The notes under the pieces: model-generated | The model's input: the letters and a program-made list of their open reading frames with translations, nothing else | Told to the model about the DNA's origin: nothing | Databases searched by the model: none | Position numbers and translations under genes: made by a program | Shown here: positions 19,767 to 29,909 of the stretch, piece after piece | Numbering within the stretch: the stretch's first letter is position 1 | How the letters are laid out: every line of letters begins with the position of its first letter | DNA from: Haemophilus parainfluenzae | GTDB lineage: Bacteria > Pseudomonadota > Gammaproteobacteria > Enterobacterales > Pasteurellaceae | Length of the DNA stretch: 64,000 nt | Direction of reading: 5' to 3' | Assembly: GCF_003252755.1 (NCBI RefSeq) | Contig: NZ_QEPT01000002.1 | Location: 62,001 to 126,000, forward strand

Positions 19767-21509
19767 TTATGGATTTGCTTGTTCAAACTCACGAATTTTA
19801 TTAAAGACATCTTGTAAATCCGTACCATAATTAATTTTTTGCAATTCAGGTATAGAGTTAGATTTTACTAACATTCTAAGTGGTTGGAATTGCATATTGC
19901 ACAAGTAGATTTGTTGATGTGGCAACATATGTTGTACAAAGTGAGTGAGAGCGTGAATGCCCCCCGTATCGAGCACGGTCACGGCATCGCACTGCAACAC
20001 GATATGTTTAATCTCGTGATCGGTATGTACGGTTTTATCGTGTAAATCCGCAAAGAGTTTATCTGCCGCTGCAAAGAATAATGGACCGCTGATACGATAA
20101 GCTAATACATCATCGAGATCTTCTGGCACGGGTTGTTCAATCGTTTTTGTCATTTCTGCAATAGTGCGGATAAATAAAAGACTCGCTAATAATACGCCGA
20201 CAGAGATGGCGATCACCATATCAAATAACACGGTGAGAATTAAGCAGGTGAACAACACAGCAATTTCGTTTTTTGTGGAGCGACGAGCTAAACGAATAAT
20301 TTCAGGTACATTAGCCATATGCCAAGCTACCATTAATAGCAATGCAGCCATAGAAGAGAGTGGCAAATAAGACAGGGCATTCGCAAAGAATAATAGCGAG
20401 AATAAAACTAAGAGTGCATGAATTACACTGGCTATTGGTGATACCGCTCCAGATTTTACATTGGCTGCGGAACGTGCAATTGCCGCGGTTGCCGTAATGC
20501 CGCCTAAGAATGGTGAAATAATATTACCTAAACCTTGGGCGAGTAATTCATTATTGGAATGATGTTTGGTATCCGTCATATTATCTAAAATGACCGCGCA
20601 AAGTAGCGACTCAATCGCGCCTAATACCGCCATGGAAAAGGCTGCAGGTAAGATATCTTGTATGCGATCAAAACTCCAATTGATGACTTCACCTTGCGCA
20701 TTCGGAATATTCCAAGGTAAGGCAAATTCAGGTAGTACATTTGGAATGCCATGCCCTGTTGTACCATCGGATAAGGTATATTGGAATGCTGTACCAATGG
20801 TTTCAACCGAGAAGCCAAATTGTCCTAAGGCTAATGCCATGAGTGTTCCAATAATGACCGCTGGTAAATGGCCTGGCACAGGTAAACGAAGTTTGTGCCA
20901 TTGCGTAAGTATAAATAAGGTGACCACACCAACAGCTGTATTCGCCCAGCTAATCGTAGGAAGTGCGGTCAAAATAGCCTGCACTTTTTCAATATAGTGA
21001 GATGGCATCTGGGCAATGTCTAAACCTAAGAAATCTTTGATTTGCAAGGTGCCGATGGTGATCCCAATTCCACAGGTAAAGCCAAGTGTAACGGGGAGAG
21101 GAATGTACTCAATTAATCGCCCTAATCGCGATAGGGCCATGATGACTAAAATAATTCCCGAAAGCAGCGTTGCCATGAGTAATCCGCTAAGCCCAAATTG
21201 TTGTGTGATGGGATATAAAATGACGACAAATGCTGCAGTTGGACCTGAAATATTGAAACGCGATCCACCGGTTAATGCAATCACGATACCCGCTACAATA
21301 GCGGTATAAAGACCGTGTTGAGGTGGAACACCACTGGCAATAGCTAAAGCCATGGAGAGAGGAATCGCAATGACTCCCACGGTGAGTCCTGCGATAATAT
21401 CTTTAATCAATTTTTGTTTCCCGTAACCTTCACGGAAAGATTCTTTCAATGCGCTGAATGGTTTTACAGCTAAAAACACATTTTTAGAAAAGAGTAATTT
21501 GATTTGCAT
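19767..21509 (-). CDS. dauA: SulP-family C4-dicarboxylate/anion transporter DauA (YchM)
   Basis: 580 residues from the ATG at 21509 (three residues shorter than the open frame). About 12-14 membrane helices with '[30 protein letters not shown]' (SLC26/SulP block) and '[19 protein letters not shown]', then a C-terminal STAS domain with '[13 protein letters not shown]'. It is close to E. coli DauA throughout ('[18 protein letters not shown]', '[20 protein letters not shown]'), which takes up succinate and other dicarboxylates. No convincing ribosome site precedes either start. Confidence 0.88.
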   Translation of the reverse strand: MQIKLLFSKNVFLAVKPFSALKESFREGYGKQKLIKDIIAGLTVGVIAIPLSMALAIASGVPPQHGLYTAIVAGIVIALTGGSRFNISGPTAAFVVILYPITQQFGLSGLLMATLLSGIILVIMALSRLGRLIEYIPLPVTLGFTCGIGITIGTLQIKDFLGLDIAQMPSHYIEKVQAILTALPTISWANTAVGVVTLFILTQWHKLRLPVPGHLPAVIIGTLMALALGQFGFSVETIGTAFQYTLSDGTTGHGIPNVLPEFALPWNIPNAQGEVINWSFDRIQDILPAAFSMAVLGAIESLLCAVILDNMTDTKHHSNNELLAQGLGNIISPFLGGITATAAIARSAANVKSGAVSPIASVIHALLVLFSLLFFANALSYLPLSSMAALLLMVAWHMANVPEIIRLARRSTKNEIAVLFTCLILTVLFDMVIAISVGVLLASLLFIRTIAEMTKTIEQPVPEDLDDVLAYRISGPLFFAAADKLFADLHDKTVHTDHEIKHIVLQCDAVTVLDTGGIHALTHFVQHMLPHQQIYLCNMQFQPLRMLVKSNSIPELQKINYGTDLQDVFNKIREFEQANP

Positions 21510-21632
21510 AAAAAACAACGATAAAAAAGAATGAGTTTATATTTTAACTAAAAGAAAAAGGATTTTTTATGTTCTAGCTCAAAAAACTTGACTAATCTTG
21601 TAGAAATCTTTATATTTCACGCACTTCAAAAC

Positions 21633-21722
21633 GGTGAGATGTCCGAGTGGTTGAAGGAGCACGCCTGGAAAGCGTGTATGTGCGAAAGTGCATCGGGGGT
21701 TCGAATCCCCCTCTCACCGCCA
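21633..21722 (+). tRNA. tRNA-Ser (anticodon GGA)
   Basis: 90-base class II tRNA: acceptor arms GGTGAGA / TCTCACC, long variable arm, T-loop GGTTCGAATCC and encoded CCA. The anticodon loop CTGGAAA gives GGA. Confidence 0.96.
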
Positions 21723-21881
21723 TTCAAATATTGTCTTTTCTGAATTTAAAATCATCTTTTAAACTAATTTATTTTGAGATCTAGAATTTACGCTATTTTT
21801 GTCTGCCTAAACTAAGTGTTAAACTATTACTTTCGCTTAAAAAAGCCAGTTAGAAAAATAATGGCAGATTGAGATGAGTTA

Positions 21882-21958
<77 letters not shown>

Positions 21959-22010
21959 ATTTCAAGGGTTACATCTTTTGTATGGAATTTCGAGGGAAAT
22001 ATAAAAGAAG

Positions 22011-22087
22011 TGGTCGGCGAGATAGGATTTGAACCTACGACCCACTGGTCCCAAACCAGTTGCGCTACCAAGCTGCGCTACTCGCCG
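22011..22087 (-). tRNA. tRNA-Pro (anticodon TGG)
   Basis: 77 bases on the minus strand: acceptor CGGCGAG / CTCGCCG, anticodon stem-loop CTGGTTTGGGACCAG with anticodon TGG, and encoded CCA. It lies 52 bases upstream of tRNA-Arg on the same strand; the two are probably one transcript. Confidence 0.96.
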
Positions 22088-22225
22088 ACGATTGGGCTCA
22101 ATTATAGTGAGCTTTTCTTTCCAGTCAATTAATTTTTTAGATTCCTCTTTCAATTGCTCAAAATTATTCCAGTTTTTCAACCGCACTTTTGTTGTCTTTG
22201 TAATATAAGACATTGTCAGTTAAAA

Positions 22226-22241
22226 TAGCAAACGTTTACTT
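22226..22241 (+). promoter_or_regulatory. PurR-like operator before folD
   Basis: TAGCAAACGTTTACTT matches the PurR operator ACGCAAACGTTTGCGT at 12 of 16 positions with the central CAAACGTTT intact. It lies 25 bases before the folD start. FolD supplies one-carbon units for purines, so PurR control is sensible. By pattern only. Confidence 0.6.
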
Positions 22242-22265
22242 AATGCCATCTTGAGGAAAAAACGC

Positions 22266-23123
22266 ATGACTGCTCAAATTATTTCAGGTACTGAACTATC
22301 AAAAAAAATTAAATCAGATGTTGCCAGTAAAATCGTATATTATCGTGCTCAAGGCAAACGAGCACCCGGGCTCGCAGTAATTTTGGTGGGGGCAGATCCA
22401 GCTTCTCAAGTTTATGTGGGCAGTAAACGTAAAAGTTGTGAAGAGATTGGGATGATATCAAGATCCTATGATTTGCCTGAAACAACCACGGAGGCTGAAT
22501 TACTTCAACTGATTGATATTTTAAATGCTGATGAAACCATTGATGGTATTTTGGTTCAACTTCCATTACCAGAGCAGATTAATAGTTCATTAGTTATTGA
22601 GCGAATTAGTCCTGAAAAAGACGTGGATGGTTTCCACCCTTATAATGTTGGGCGTTTATGTCAGCGTATTCCAACTTTACGCGCTTGCACCCCCTATGGC
22701 GTAATGAAATTATTAGAAACCACAGGCATTGATTTACATGGTAAACATGCAGTGATCGTTGGCGCATCAAATATTGTAGGGCGCCCGATGTCACTCGAAT
22801 TATTGTTGGCTGGTGCAACGGTTACGGTGACTCACCGTTTCACGAAAGATTTAGAACATCATATCCGTCAGGCGGATGTTTTAGTAGTGGCTGTTGGTAA
22901 ACCTCGTTTTATTCCGGGAGATTGGATTAAAGAAGGGGCAACAGTCATTGATGTGGGGATTAATCGTATCAATGGCAAATTAGTGGGTGACGTGGAATAC
23001 GATGTGGCGCGACAAAAAGCGGCTTATATTACGCCAGTACCGGGTGGAGTAGGGCCAATGACGGTTGCTATGCTGATGTTTAATACACTTTATGCTTATG
23101 AGCATAACAATCAACTGGTTTAA
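22266..23123 (+). CDS. folD: Methylenetetrahydrofolate dehydrogenase / methenyl-THF cyclohydrolase
   Basis: 285 residues from the ATG at 22266, preceded by GAGG. '[25 protein letters not shown]' holds the catalytic Tyr and Lys; '[12 protein letters not shown]' and '[14 protein letters not shown]' are family signatures; '[13 protein letters not shown]' binds NADP; '[18 protein letters not shown]' is the C-terminal block. It is bifunctional and cytosolic. An uptake-sequence terminator follows. Confidence 0.97.
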   Translation: MTAQIISGTELSKKIKSDVASKIVYYRAQGKRAPGLAVILVGADPASQVYVGSKRKSCEEIGMISRSYDLPETTTEAELLQLIDILNADETIDGILVQLPLPEQINSSLVIERISPEKDVDGFHPYNVGRLCQRIPTLRACTPYGVMKLLETTGIDLHGKHAVIVGASNIVGRPMSLELLLAGATVTVTHRFTKDLEHHIRQADVLVVAVGKPRFIPGDWIKEGATVIDVGINRINGKLVGDVEYDVARQKAAYITPVPGGVGPMTVAMLMFNTLYAYEHNNQLV

Positions 23124-23130
23124 GAAATGA

Positions 23131-23162
23131 AAAAAGTGCGGTTAAATTTGACCGCACTTTTT
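23131..23162. terminator. Terminator between folD and ndh built from inverted uptake sequences
   Basis: AAAAAGTGCGGTTAA and TTGACCGCACTTTTT face each other with a very short loop and T-runs on both strands, serving both convergent genes. Confidence 0.88.
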
Positions 23163-23165
23163 GTC

Positions 23166-24500
23166 TTAATGTAATTTCAATTTTGGTTTTAAATAGTGGT
23201 TAAGTTTATCCACTAAAATAATCAAGCCAATCTTAATACATCCATGCAAAGCATGTTGGTGCATACGATATAAAGACACATACGCAAACTGTGCAAATTT
23301 ACCTTGAACAGTCAGTGGGTTTTTCCCAAATTTATTTGAAATGCTACCTAATGCGGTAAAGCTTGAAAGAGAAACCAAAGTTCCTTTATCGTTGTATTTG
23401 AACGCTTTTAATGGTTTTTGCTCAAAAAGTGCAAAGATATTTTTCGCACAAGCTTTTGCCATTTGATGTGCAGCTTGCGCTCTTGGCGGAACTAATTTAC
23501 CGTTTGGTTGCATTAATGCTGCACAGTCACCAATCGCGAAAATACTGTCATCCACCGTAGTTTGAAGGGTATCTTTTACCACTAATTGATTGATGCGATT
23601 AAGCTCTAATCCATCGAATTGCTGTGTCACCGTTGAGGTGCGAACACCTGCCGCCCAAACAATCAGATCAGCTTTGATTTCTTCGCCATCTTTGGTGATA
23701 AGCGTGTTTGGCTGGGCTTCTGTGATCATCGTATTTAATTTCACGTTAGCCCCCATTTCTTGCAATTCATCTAATACCGCTGCAGATAAATTTTCGGGTA
23801 GAGCAGGCAGTAATCGAGGACCCGCTTCAACTAAAGTGACTTGTAAGCAGGAATTATCAATTTTACCGTAACCGTAAGAAGACAAGTCTTCCGTCGCATG
23901 ATAAAGCTCAGCAGTTAATTCCACGCCAGTAGCACCTCCGCCAACAATCGCAATATTGACTTTGTTTTCATCCACTAACTTCTGTTTAAATTCTTCTTCT
24001 CCGATATCATCTAACGCGCGGTTTTCAGAGAATTTAAGGAATAATTCCAACATTCTTTGTTGGAAGCGAAGTGCTTGATCAGAACTGTCTAAGAAAATAC
24101 AGTTATCAGCCACGCCTTTTGTATTAAAATCATTCGATTTACTACCGATCGCAATCACTAAGTAATCATAAGGAATACGACGCGCAACCACGAGCATATC
24201 GCCTTCTTGCCCATAAACAGGGGCAAGTTCAACATATTTCTGTTCACGATTGATGCGCGTGATCGAACCTTGTTCAAAGCTAAAATGGTGGTTTTTCCCG
24301 TGTGCACGATAGCTCAGGGAATCCATACCATCATCCATGACACCTGTGGCAATTTCATGTAATAATGGTTTCCATAAATGGGTCGCATTGCGATCCACAA
24401 GCGTCACTTTAGCTTGTTTTTTGCGACCTAATTTGTCGCCTAAAAATGTCGCTAACTCTATGCCGCCGGCGCCCCCGCCAACGATCACGACGTTTTTCAT
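23166..24500 (-). CDS. ndh: NADH:quinone oxidoreductase type II (NDH-2)
   Basis: 444 residues. 'VVIVGGGAGGIELATFLGDKL' binds FAD, 'VNIAIVGGGATGVELTAEL' binds NADH, and 'PPRAQAAHQMAKACAKNIFALF' is the quinone-site region. The C-terminal amphipathic helix attaches it to the membrane. It passes electrons from NADH to quinone without pumping protons. It has a good ribosome site (AGGAGT). Confidence 0.94.
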   Translation of the reverse strand: MKNVVIVGGGAGGIELATFLGDKLGRKKQAKVTLVDRNATHLWKPLLHEIATGVMDDGMDSLSYRAHGKNHHFSFEQGSITRINREQKYVELAPVYGQEGDMLVVARRIPYDYLVIAIGSKSNDFNTKGVADNCIFLDSSDQALRFQQRMLELFLKFSENRALDDIGEEEFKQKLVDENKVNIAIVGGGATGVELTAELYHATEDLSSYGYGKIDNSCLQVTLVEAGPRLLPALPENLSAAVLDELQEMGANVKLNTMITEAQPNTLITKDGEEIKADLIVWAAGVRTSTVTQQFDGLELNRINQLVVKDTLQTTVDDSIFAIGDCAALMQPNGKLVPPRAQAAHQMAKACAKNIFALFEQKPLKAFKYNDKGTLVSLSSFTALGSISNKFGKNPLTVQGKFAQFAYVSLYRMHQHALHGCIKIGLIILVDKLNHYLKPKLKLH

Positions 24501-24600
24501 AAAGTACTCCTAAAAGCAAAATTGTTAAAAATGTTAAACTAATGTAATAATAGCATAACAAATAAACAAGACGAAAAAATTTAATGGAAATGACCGCACT

Positions 24601-25224
24601 TTATTGATGACAGCGCTCGTAAAGCGGTTGTAATTGTTGGATGGTTTGCGTGATAAATAAAACAGGATCAATTTGGCTTAGTTGATCTTTTTCAATACTT
24701 TTCCCAATACACCAAAAATCATCCTCTGAACGCAAGAGAAGATCTTTTTCAGAAATACTTTTCACTTGGCGAAAATCATCATATTCGCTTTCATTTTCTC
24801 GCCAAATATCAAAATCAGCAAATTGTTTGAAATCAAATTGATCAAGCCACTGATTATATTCTTTCACATTAATTTGTGAGCGATCTGCACGATAGCAATG
24901 CCAATCTAAACACACTCTTAGTCGGCGACGATTTAATAGCACAGAAAAGATTGCTGCAGAATTTTGGTTGAACTCATATTTAAAATAAGCGAAGAAATGC
25001 GCGCGTACTTGCCAACCATTGGTCCAACTTTCGATATGCGGTTTCGCAAAAGGTGTGCCAAGCTGCTTTGAGACTTCTTGAATAATCGCTTTCCAGTTAT
25101 CCCAATGTAATTTGTAATCTGCTTTAATTGCCGGAATATCTTCCGGGCAGAATTTCTTCATCTGGGCGAATTGATAGAAAGGAATATTGAACAATTCGCA
25201 AGATTCAGCTGTAAGCGAGAGCAT
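24601..25224 (-). CDS. Conserved hypothetical protein beside apaH (HI0552-like)
   Basis: 207 residues, no signal peptide or membrane segment. Rich in aromatic and charged residues (FAYFKYEF, 'LRVCLDWHCYRAD', 'DDFWCIGKSIE'). I recall a Pasteurellaceae family (HI_0552) at the same place next to apaH; some databases attach a glucose-6-phosphate dehydrogenase label to it, which the sequence does not support. It starts 9 bases after the apaH stop with a GGAAA ribosome site, so it is in the apaH operon. Function unknown. Confidence 0.8.
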   Translation of the reverse strand: MLSLTAESCELFNIPFYQFAQMKKFCPEDIPAIKADYKLHWDNWKAIIQEVSKQLGTPFAKPHIESWTNGWQVRAHFFAYFKYEFNQNSAAIFSVLLNRRRLRVCLDWHCYRADRSQINVKEYNQWLDQFDFKQFADFDIWRENESEYDDFRQVKSISEKDLLLRSEDDFWCIGKSIEKDQLSQIDPVLFITQTIQQLQPLYERCHQ

Positions 25225-25233
25225 AGTGTTTCC

Positions 25234-26061
25234 TTAAAAATCACTGTAATTTTTGACCGCACTTTGCGTGAAGAGTTGTTTGTCTTCCCAACGCAATAGG
25301 GTCATTCGATTATTCCACACACATCCTGTATCCAAGGCATAGATACCTGGCGGAGTGGGCTCATCCACTAAACTTGCCCAATGCCCAAAGACAATTGGAA
25401 TTTGTTTATAAAGTGGATTATCTAAATTAAACCAAGGCGTGAGCTCCGCTGGTGCATCTTTTAAAGGGGATTTACAGGCAAAATCAAAGCGATGGTCCAA
25501 ATAACAAAAACGTATTCGAGTGAAAGCATTAATAATGTAACGATGACGCGCTAATCCCTGCAAATCTGGCGACCAGCGATCAGGCTGTTCAGAATACATA
25601 TTTTCAATGAGATCATGAAAATCGCCTTGCTGTAAAATCTGTTCAACTTCAGCTGCACAAGATTTTGCGGTTCCCAAATCCCAATCTGGCGAAATGCCCG
25701 CATGCGCCATCAGGAAGTTTAACTCTTCATTATGCACAAGTAATGGCTGATGGCGTAACCAGTCAATGAGTTCATCAAAATCGGGTGCATTAAAAATAGC
25801 ATCGACACGATCACGCGGTTTTACTTTTTTTATACCCAGTGCGGTCGCAATTAAGTGTAAATCGTGATTACCTAGTACGGTTTGCGCCGCATTACCAAGT
25901 GATTTTACGAAACGAAGACATTCAAGTGATTTATCCCCACGAGCCACAAGATCCCCCACAAGATAAAGTTTATCTTGCGTAGGATTGAAATCTACACGTT
26001 CTAATAAAAGCTGTAATTCATCATAACAGCCTTGCAAATCACCGACGAAATAGGTAGCCAT
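25234..26061 (-). CDS. apaH: Bis(5'-nucleosyl)-tetraphosphatase, symmetrical
   Basis: 275 residues. Metallophosphatase motifs in order: '[14 protein letters not shown]', '[14 protein letters not shown]', '[11 protein letters not shown]', '[11 protein letters not shown]', 'VFGHWASL' and '[10 protein letters not shown]'. It splits Ap4A into two ADP and also removes dinucleoside-tetraphosphate RNA caps in E. coli. In E. coli it sits next to rsmA; here the LOS genes separate the two. Confidence 0.96.
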   Translation of the reverse strand: MATYFVGDLQGCYDELQLLLERVDFNPTQDKLYLVGDLVARGDKSLECLRFVKSLGNAAQTVLGNHDLHLIATALGIKKVKPRDRVDAIFNAPDFDELIDWLRHQPLLVHNEELNFLMAHAGISPDWDLGTAKSCAAEVEQILQQGDFHDLIENMYSEQPDRWSPDLQGLARHRYIINAFTRIRFCYLDHRFDFACKSPLKDAPAELTPWFNLDNPLYKQIPIVFGHWASLVDEPTPPGIYALDTGCVWNNRMTLLRWEDKQLFTQSAVKNYSDF

Positions 26062-26222
26062 TCTTTCTACAATGCTCCAGTTATGGTTATTAGGTTTTGG
26101 CAGTCTTTATGCTAAAAATTTACCATAAATTCTAGCATAGATTTTTTGTGAAGATACTATTCATTTCATGATCTTAAAATAGTAAGATAGCCTGCAATTT
26201 AAGGCAGATATGATGTTTTTCT

Positions 26223-27071
26223 ATGTATTCTATTGAACATAAAAATGTAGTGATTAGTATTTCAACGGCGGATAAACGTCGAAATCACATTATCGCTCAA
26301 TTCGGTCAGAAACAAATTCCCTTTGAATTTTTTGATGCATTCACACCTTCTGATCGACTTGATGCTCATTTACAGCGTTACCTTCCAAATGTCAAGGCCA
26401 CATCAAAGCTTACGGCAGGAGAGAAGGGGTGTTTGATGAGCCACTTCATGCTATGGAAAAAGTGTATTAACGATAATTTAGATTATATTTCTATTTTTGA
26501 GGATGATATTCTGCTTGGTGAGAGTGCTGAACAATTTCTTGCGAATGATGAATGGCTAAAAGTGCGGTTCAATTTTCAAGAGATTTTTGTTTTGCGTTTA
26601 GAAACCTTTTTAATGCCTGTTCAACTGGAAAAACAGCAACAAATTTTACCTTTCCAAGAAAGAAATATTGATATTTTAAAATCAAAGCATTTTGGTACAG
26701 CTGGTTATATTATCTCTAATGGCGCAGCGAAATACCTCATTAATTTATTTGAAAACCTCGCAGTAGATGAAGTCAAAGCAATTGATGAGATCATATTTAA
26801 TGAACAGATTAATGTTGGTGCCTATCAAGTATATCAACTTAATCCTGCCATTTGTGTTCAAGAATTGCAGTTAAATCAAGAAAATAGCTTATTGGTAAGT
26901 GATTTGCAGCAAGAGCGTAAAAAAAATACGGCAGTGCACACCAAGAAAACATTGAAACAGCGTTTAACTCGGATAAAAGAAAATATTATACGAGCGCTAA
27001 ATAAAGAAAAATGGAAAGAACAACAACACCTGAAAGAAATGCAAGGTAAAGAAATTGTTCGTTTTATGTAG
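26223..27071 (+). CDS. LOS glycosyltransferase, GT25 family (Lic2A-like)
   Basis: 282 residues. 'NVVISISTADKRRNHIIAQFGQ', 'IPFEFFDAFTPSDRL', 'GEKGCLMSHFMLWKKC' and 'ISIFEDDILLGESA' (DxD-like acidic motif) are GT25 signatures close to H. influenzae Lic2A, a galactosyltransferase. It occupies the apaH-rsmA slot where lic2A lies in Rd as I recall. The CAAT repeat tract that phase-varies lic2A is absent, so this gene should be constitutively in frame. Its ATG has little Shine-Dalgarno match. The C-terminus is basic. The exact acceptor sugar is unknown. Confidence 0.85.
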   Translation: MYSIEHKNVVISISTADKRRNHIIAQFGQKQIPFEFFDAFTPSDRLDAHLQRYLPNVKATSKLTAGEKGCLMSHFMLWKKCINDNLDYISIFEDDILLGESAEQFLANDEWLKVRFNFQEIFVLRLETFLMPVQLEKQQQILPFQERNIDILKSKHFGTAGYIISNGAAKYLINLFENLAVDEVKAIDEIIFNEQINVGAYQVYQLNPAICVQELQLNQENSLLVSDLQQERKKNTAVHTKKTLKQRLTRIKENIIRALNKEKWKEQQHLKEMQGKEIVRFM

Positions 27072-27079
27072 ATAAGCCT

Positions 27080-28090
27080 ATGAAAGAAGAATATTCATCA
27101 CTCTCAACTTTGTTTTCAACTCACTCCACTTTTTTTGATTTTATTAAAACGGTGAGTAATAAACCTTATAAAATATTTTATACAGGTTTAATTCCAAAGC
27201 CTATTCGTAAATGGCTTGCTAAAAAAGCGGATTTAGCTCAACAAAATCATGTGGCTACTTGTTGGAAAGAGGTTATTTCTCTTTATATGGATGGTGAATT
27301 GGATGAAATTGTTATAGCACCTAAAAAAGATCTAAAAGATAAAAAAATTATTTGGCAATATTGGGGGCAAGGTTGGAATAGCGAGTCACTACCTGAGGTT
27401 GTCCAAATTTGCACTCGTTCTGTCCAGATGAATAAAGGAGAGTATGAGGTTATTTATTTAGATGATAAGAACATCGGTGAATATATTGATCTCCCTCATT
27501 TTATTGGTGAAAAGAGAAAAAATCCTGAATTTCGTCATGTTTTCTTTTCTGATTTACTGAGATTAGCCTTATTAAAAGCCTATGGTGGTGTATGGGTTGA
27601 TGCGACAGTTTTATTTACAGGTCCAATACCTGCTCATTTGAGTGAAATAGATTTCTTTGTATTTGAACGCACCACAAAAACTAAAGATAAAGAAAGGTGG
27701 CAGAGATTAAATGGTGATTATTTCTCTTGGAAAGAAGAGCATAGAATCAAATTTTTGAGTAGCATTATGTTTGCTAGGAAAGAAAATGGAACTATAAATA
27801 ATTTACTCCAACTAATGCTTTTCTTCTGGAAAACTCAAGGACATATCCCGCATTACTTCTTCTTTCAAATTCTATTTGATGAATTGAAAAAAGAAGGCTT
27901 AATTGAAGAATTTGAAGCGATTGATGATACTTTCCCACATTTACTATTTGCGGAGTTAAAAAATCCTTTTGATAAAGATAAGCTAGATCACATTTTAGCG
28001 CAGTGTAATCAGCATAAACTTACTTATATTAAGGATTGTTTGTCTGGTAGCTTTTATGCTTATTTAAAAGAGAAATATAAACATCAATAA
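27080..28090 (+). CDS. Glycosyltransferase of the capsular polysaccharide synthesis (GT32-like) family
   Basis: 336 residues. 'KKIIWQYWGQGWNSESLPEVV' near residue 90 and 'SDLLRLALLKAYGGVWVDATVLF' (DxD-type motif region near 155-177) are typical of the Caps_synth/GT32 group that transfers hexoses to LOS or capsule. It lies 8 bases after the GT25 gene and is probably co-transcribed. The product is cytoplasmic or membrane-associated. The donor and acceptor cannot be told from sequence. Confidence 0.82.
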   Translation: MKEEYSSLSTLFSTHSTFFDFIKTVSNKPYKIFYTGLIPKPIRKWLAKKADLAQQNHVATCWKEVISLYMDGELDEIVIAPKKDLKDKKIIWQYWGQGWNSESLPEVVQICTRSVQMNKGEYEVIYLDDKNIGEYIDLPHFIGEKRKNPEFRHVFFSDLLRLALLKAYGGVWVDATVLFTGPIPAHLSEIDFFVFERTTKTKDKERWQRLNGDYFSWKEEHRIKFLSSIMFARKENGTINNLLQLMLFFWKTQGHIPHYFFFQILFDELKKEGLIEEFEAIDDTFPHLLFAELKNPFDKDKLDHILAQCNQHKLTYIKDCLSGSFYAYLKEKYKHQ

Positions 28091-28091
28091 A

Positions 28092-28970
28092 TTAGAGAAA
28101 AAAGTCTTTTATTCTTTCTTTTAGTGATACTTTGGCGGTCTCATCAAATTTTTTGAAGAGATGAAACCACTTATCCTTACCTAGATAATTAAATTTAAAT
28201 TTATCTTTTTCTTTTATTATCGTCATTAAGAAAACACCTTGATCGTCATCAACAATATTGTTTTTTAATAAAAGCTTCTGACTGGATAGATTCGCTTTAA
28301 AGAACAGATTCCAATTCTTTTTGTGACTAACAATAGCACCACCTATTACAAATACAATGTTATTAAATATTGCGTGGTAAACATCAGATGATTTATTTAG
28401 TAGTACGTGGTTATTTTTTATTGTAAAAAAATGAATTTTATCGTCAGAAAAGTGGTATTTCCATTTTTTAATATTATTTAATGTATCTAAATCTCTTACG
28501 TATCCAAAGTCAACCCAAGAGACTAGTTCAGTATGGACCAGTTTATCTTTAATTGCTTTATTAACGAGATAAGATTTTAAATTTGTTACTAACACATATT
28601 TATGATTCCAATATTCAATGTTTTTTAATAGATCAGGTCTTACTTTAGATTTGAATTCTTTACTATTTTGAATTTCTTTAATTCTTAGTAATATTTTATC
28701 AAATTTATTAATATTAAATGGAATAATTTTAGTAGGCTTATTTCCTCTGATCTTTTTTATTCTTTCAATATGTTCATTATCAGAAAAGATAACCATTGGA
28801 TTGTCTAATGTGGCTAAATTAGAAAAATACTCAAAATAAGTGTCATTTGTTCTCGTCATATAGTCAGGTAATTCTTCTTTTGATTGAAGATTTCCTCTGC
28901 CAATATCAAAAAATGCAGTAACGATTGTAATCGTTGAGTCATACTTTTCTTTCATTATTTTATTACTCAT
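28092..28970 (-). CDS. HtrL/YibB/WlaTC-family protein
   Basis: 292 residues. 'TITIVTAFFDIGRGN' followed by 'YMTRTNDTYFEYFSNLATLDNPMVIFSD' fits the HtrL (YibB) family, found in enterobacterial LPS core loci and Campylobacter LOS loci and thought to be glycosyltransferases. 'WVDFGYVRD' is the likely acidic motif. It is more AT-rich than its neighbours and convergent with the preceding gene, with one base between the stops. A start at 28955 is an alternative. Recent acquisition is plausible but unproven. Confidence 0.78.
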   Translation of the reverse strand: MSNKIMKEKYDSTITIVTAFFDIGRGNLQSKEELPDYMTRTNDTYFEYFSNLATLDNPMVIFSDNEHIERIKKIRGNKPTKIIPFNINKFDKILLRIKEIQNSKEFKSKVRPDLLKNIEYWNHKYVLVTNLKSYLVNKAIKDKLVHTELVSWVDFGYVRDLDTLNNIKKWKYHFSDDKIHFFTIKNNHVLLNKSSDVYHAIFNNIVFVIGGAIVSHKKNWNLFFKANLSSQKLLLKNNIVDDDQGVFLMTIIKEKDKFKFNYLGKDKWFHLFKKFDETAKVSLKERIKDFFL

Positions 28971-29001
28971 TAGACAGGATATTAGATGCTATACGCTATG
29001 A

Positions 29002-29868
29002 TTATTCATCATTCGGCTCAAAAATGTCTTCAGTATTGATATCTGCTGGTGGATTATCTGCCAGCCAGTTCGCTAAGCGCGCATAATCTGCAATAGCCAA
29101 ATTTTCTGCACGTGCATTTAAATCAATACCAAGTGCGGTCAGATTTTCAGCTGAAAATAATGTTGAAAGCGCATTACGCAATGTTTTACGGCGTTGGTTA
29201 AAAGCTTGAGAACAAACACGGTTCAACCAATATAAATCTTTTACAGGGTGCGGCAATTCTTTATGTGGAATTAAACGCACAACAGCTGAATCTACTTTCG
29301 GTGCAGGTTTGAAGGCCGAAGGTGGCACTTCAAGTACAGGCATCACTTGGCAGAAGTATTGCGCCATGATGGTTAAACGCCCGTAAGCTTTGCTATTTGG
29401 GCCTGCGCATAAGCGTTTTACCACTTCTTTTTGTAGCATGAAATGCATGTCTTGAATCACATCGTGATACTTAAATAAGTGGAACATCAATGGGGTAGAA
29501 ATGTTGTAAGGCAAGTTACCAAATATGCGTAACTTCTGACCTTTTTCTGCTAAATTTTCTTTTGTATAAAGCTCACCAAAATCAAATTGCATCGCATCTG
29601 TTTCAATAACGGTCAGTTTTTGATGTAAAAATGGATGATGACGTAAACGTTCGGCAAGATCTCGGTCAAGCTCGACCACCGTAAGATGATCGACAAGCTC
29701 TCCAACAGGCTCCGTTAATGCACCAAGCCCTGGGCCAATTTCTACTAAGAATTGATTGGGTTGTGGGTGAATTGCCGACACGATCCCTTGAATGACAGAG
29801 GTGTCGTGTAAAAAGTTTTGTCCAAAGCGTTTACGGGCGGTATGACCTAAGTGTTTTTTTGAATTCAT
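29002..29868 (-). CDS. rsmA: 16S rRNA (A1518/A1519) dimethyltransferase RsmA (KsgA)
   Basis: 288 residues. '[11 protein letters not shown]' at the N-terminus, SAM motif '[15 protein letters not shown]', '[17 protein letters not shown]' (motif IV) and '[13 protein letters not shown]' near the C-terminus. It dimethylates two adenines of helix 45 in the small subunit. It is a core gene lying inside the LOS islet, flanked on both sides by polysaccharide genes. Confidence 0.96.
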   Translation of the reverse strand: MNSKKHLGHTARKRFGQNFLHDTSVIQGIVSAIHPQPNQFLVEIGPGLGALTEPVGELVDHLTVVELDRDLAERLRHHPFLHQKLTVIETDAMQFDFGELYTKENLAEKGQKLRIFGNLPYNISTPLMFHLFKYHDVIQDMHFMLQKEVVKRLCAGPNSKAYGRLTIMAQYFCQVMPVLEVPPSAFKPAPKVDSAVVRLIPHKELPHPVKDLYWLNRVCSQAFNQRRKTLRNALSTLFSAENLTALGIDLNARAENLAIADYARLANWLADNPPADINTEDIFEPNDE

Positions 29869-29909
29869 AAAAATAATCTAATAAATGATAAAGTTTGTGG
29901 CAGGCATCT

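Noticed and set aside
21962..22213. Minus-strand 83-residue frame
   Set aside because: It runs through tRNA-Pro and has no family resemblance.
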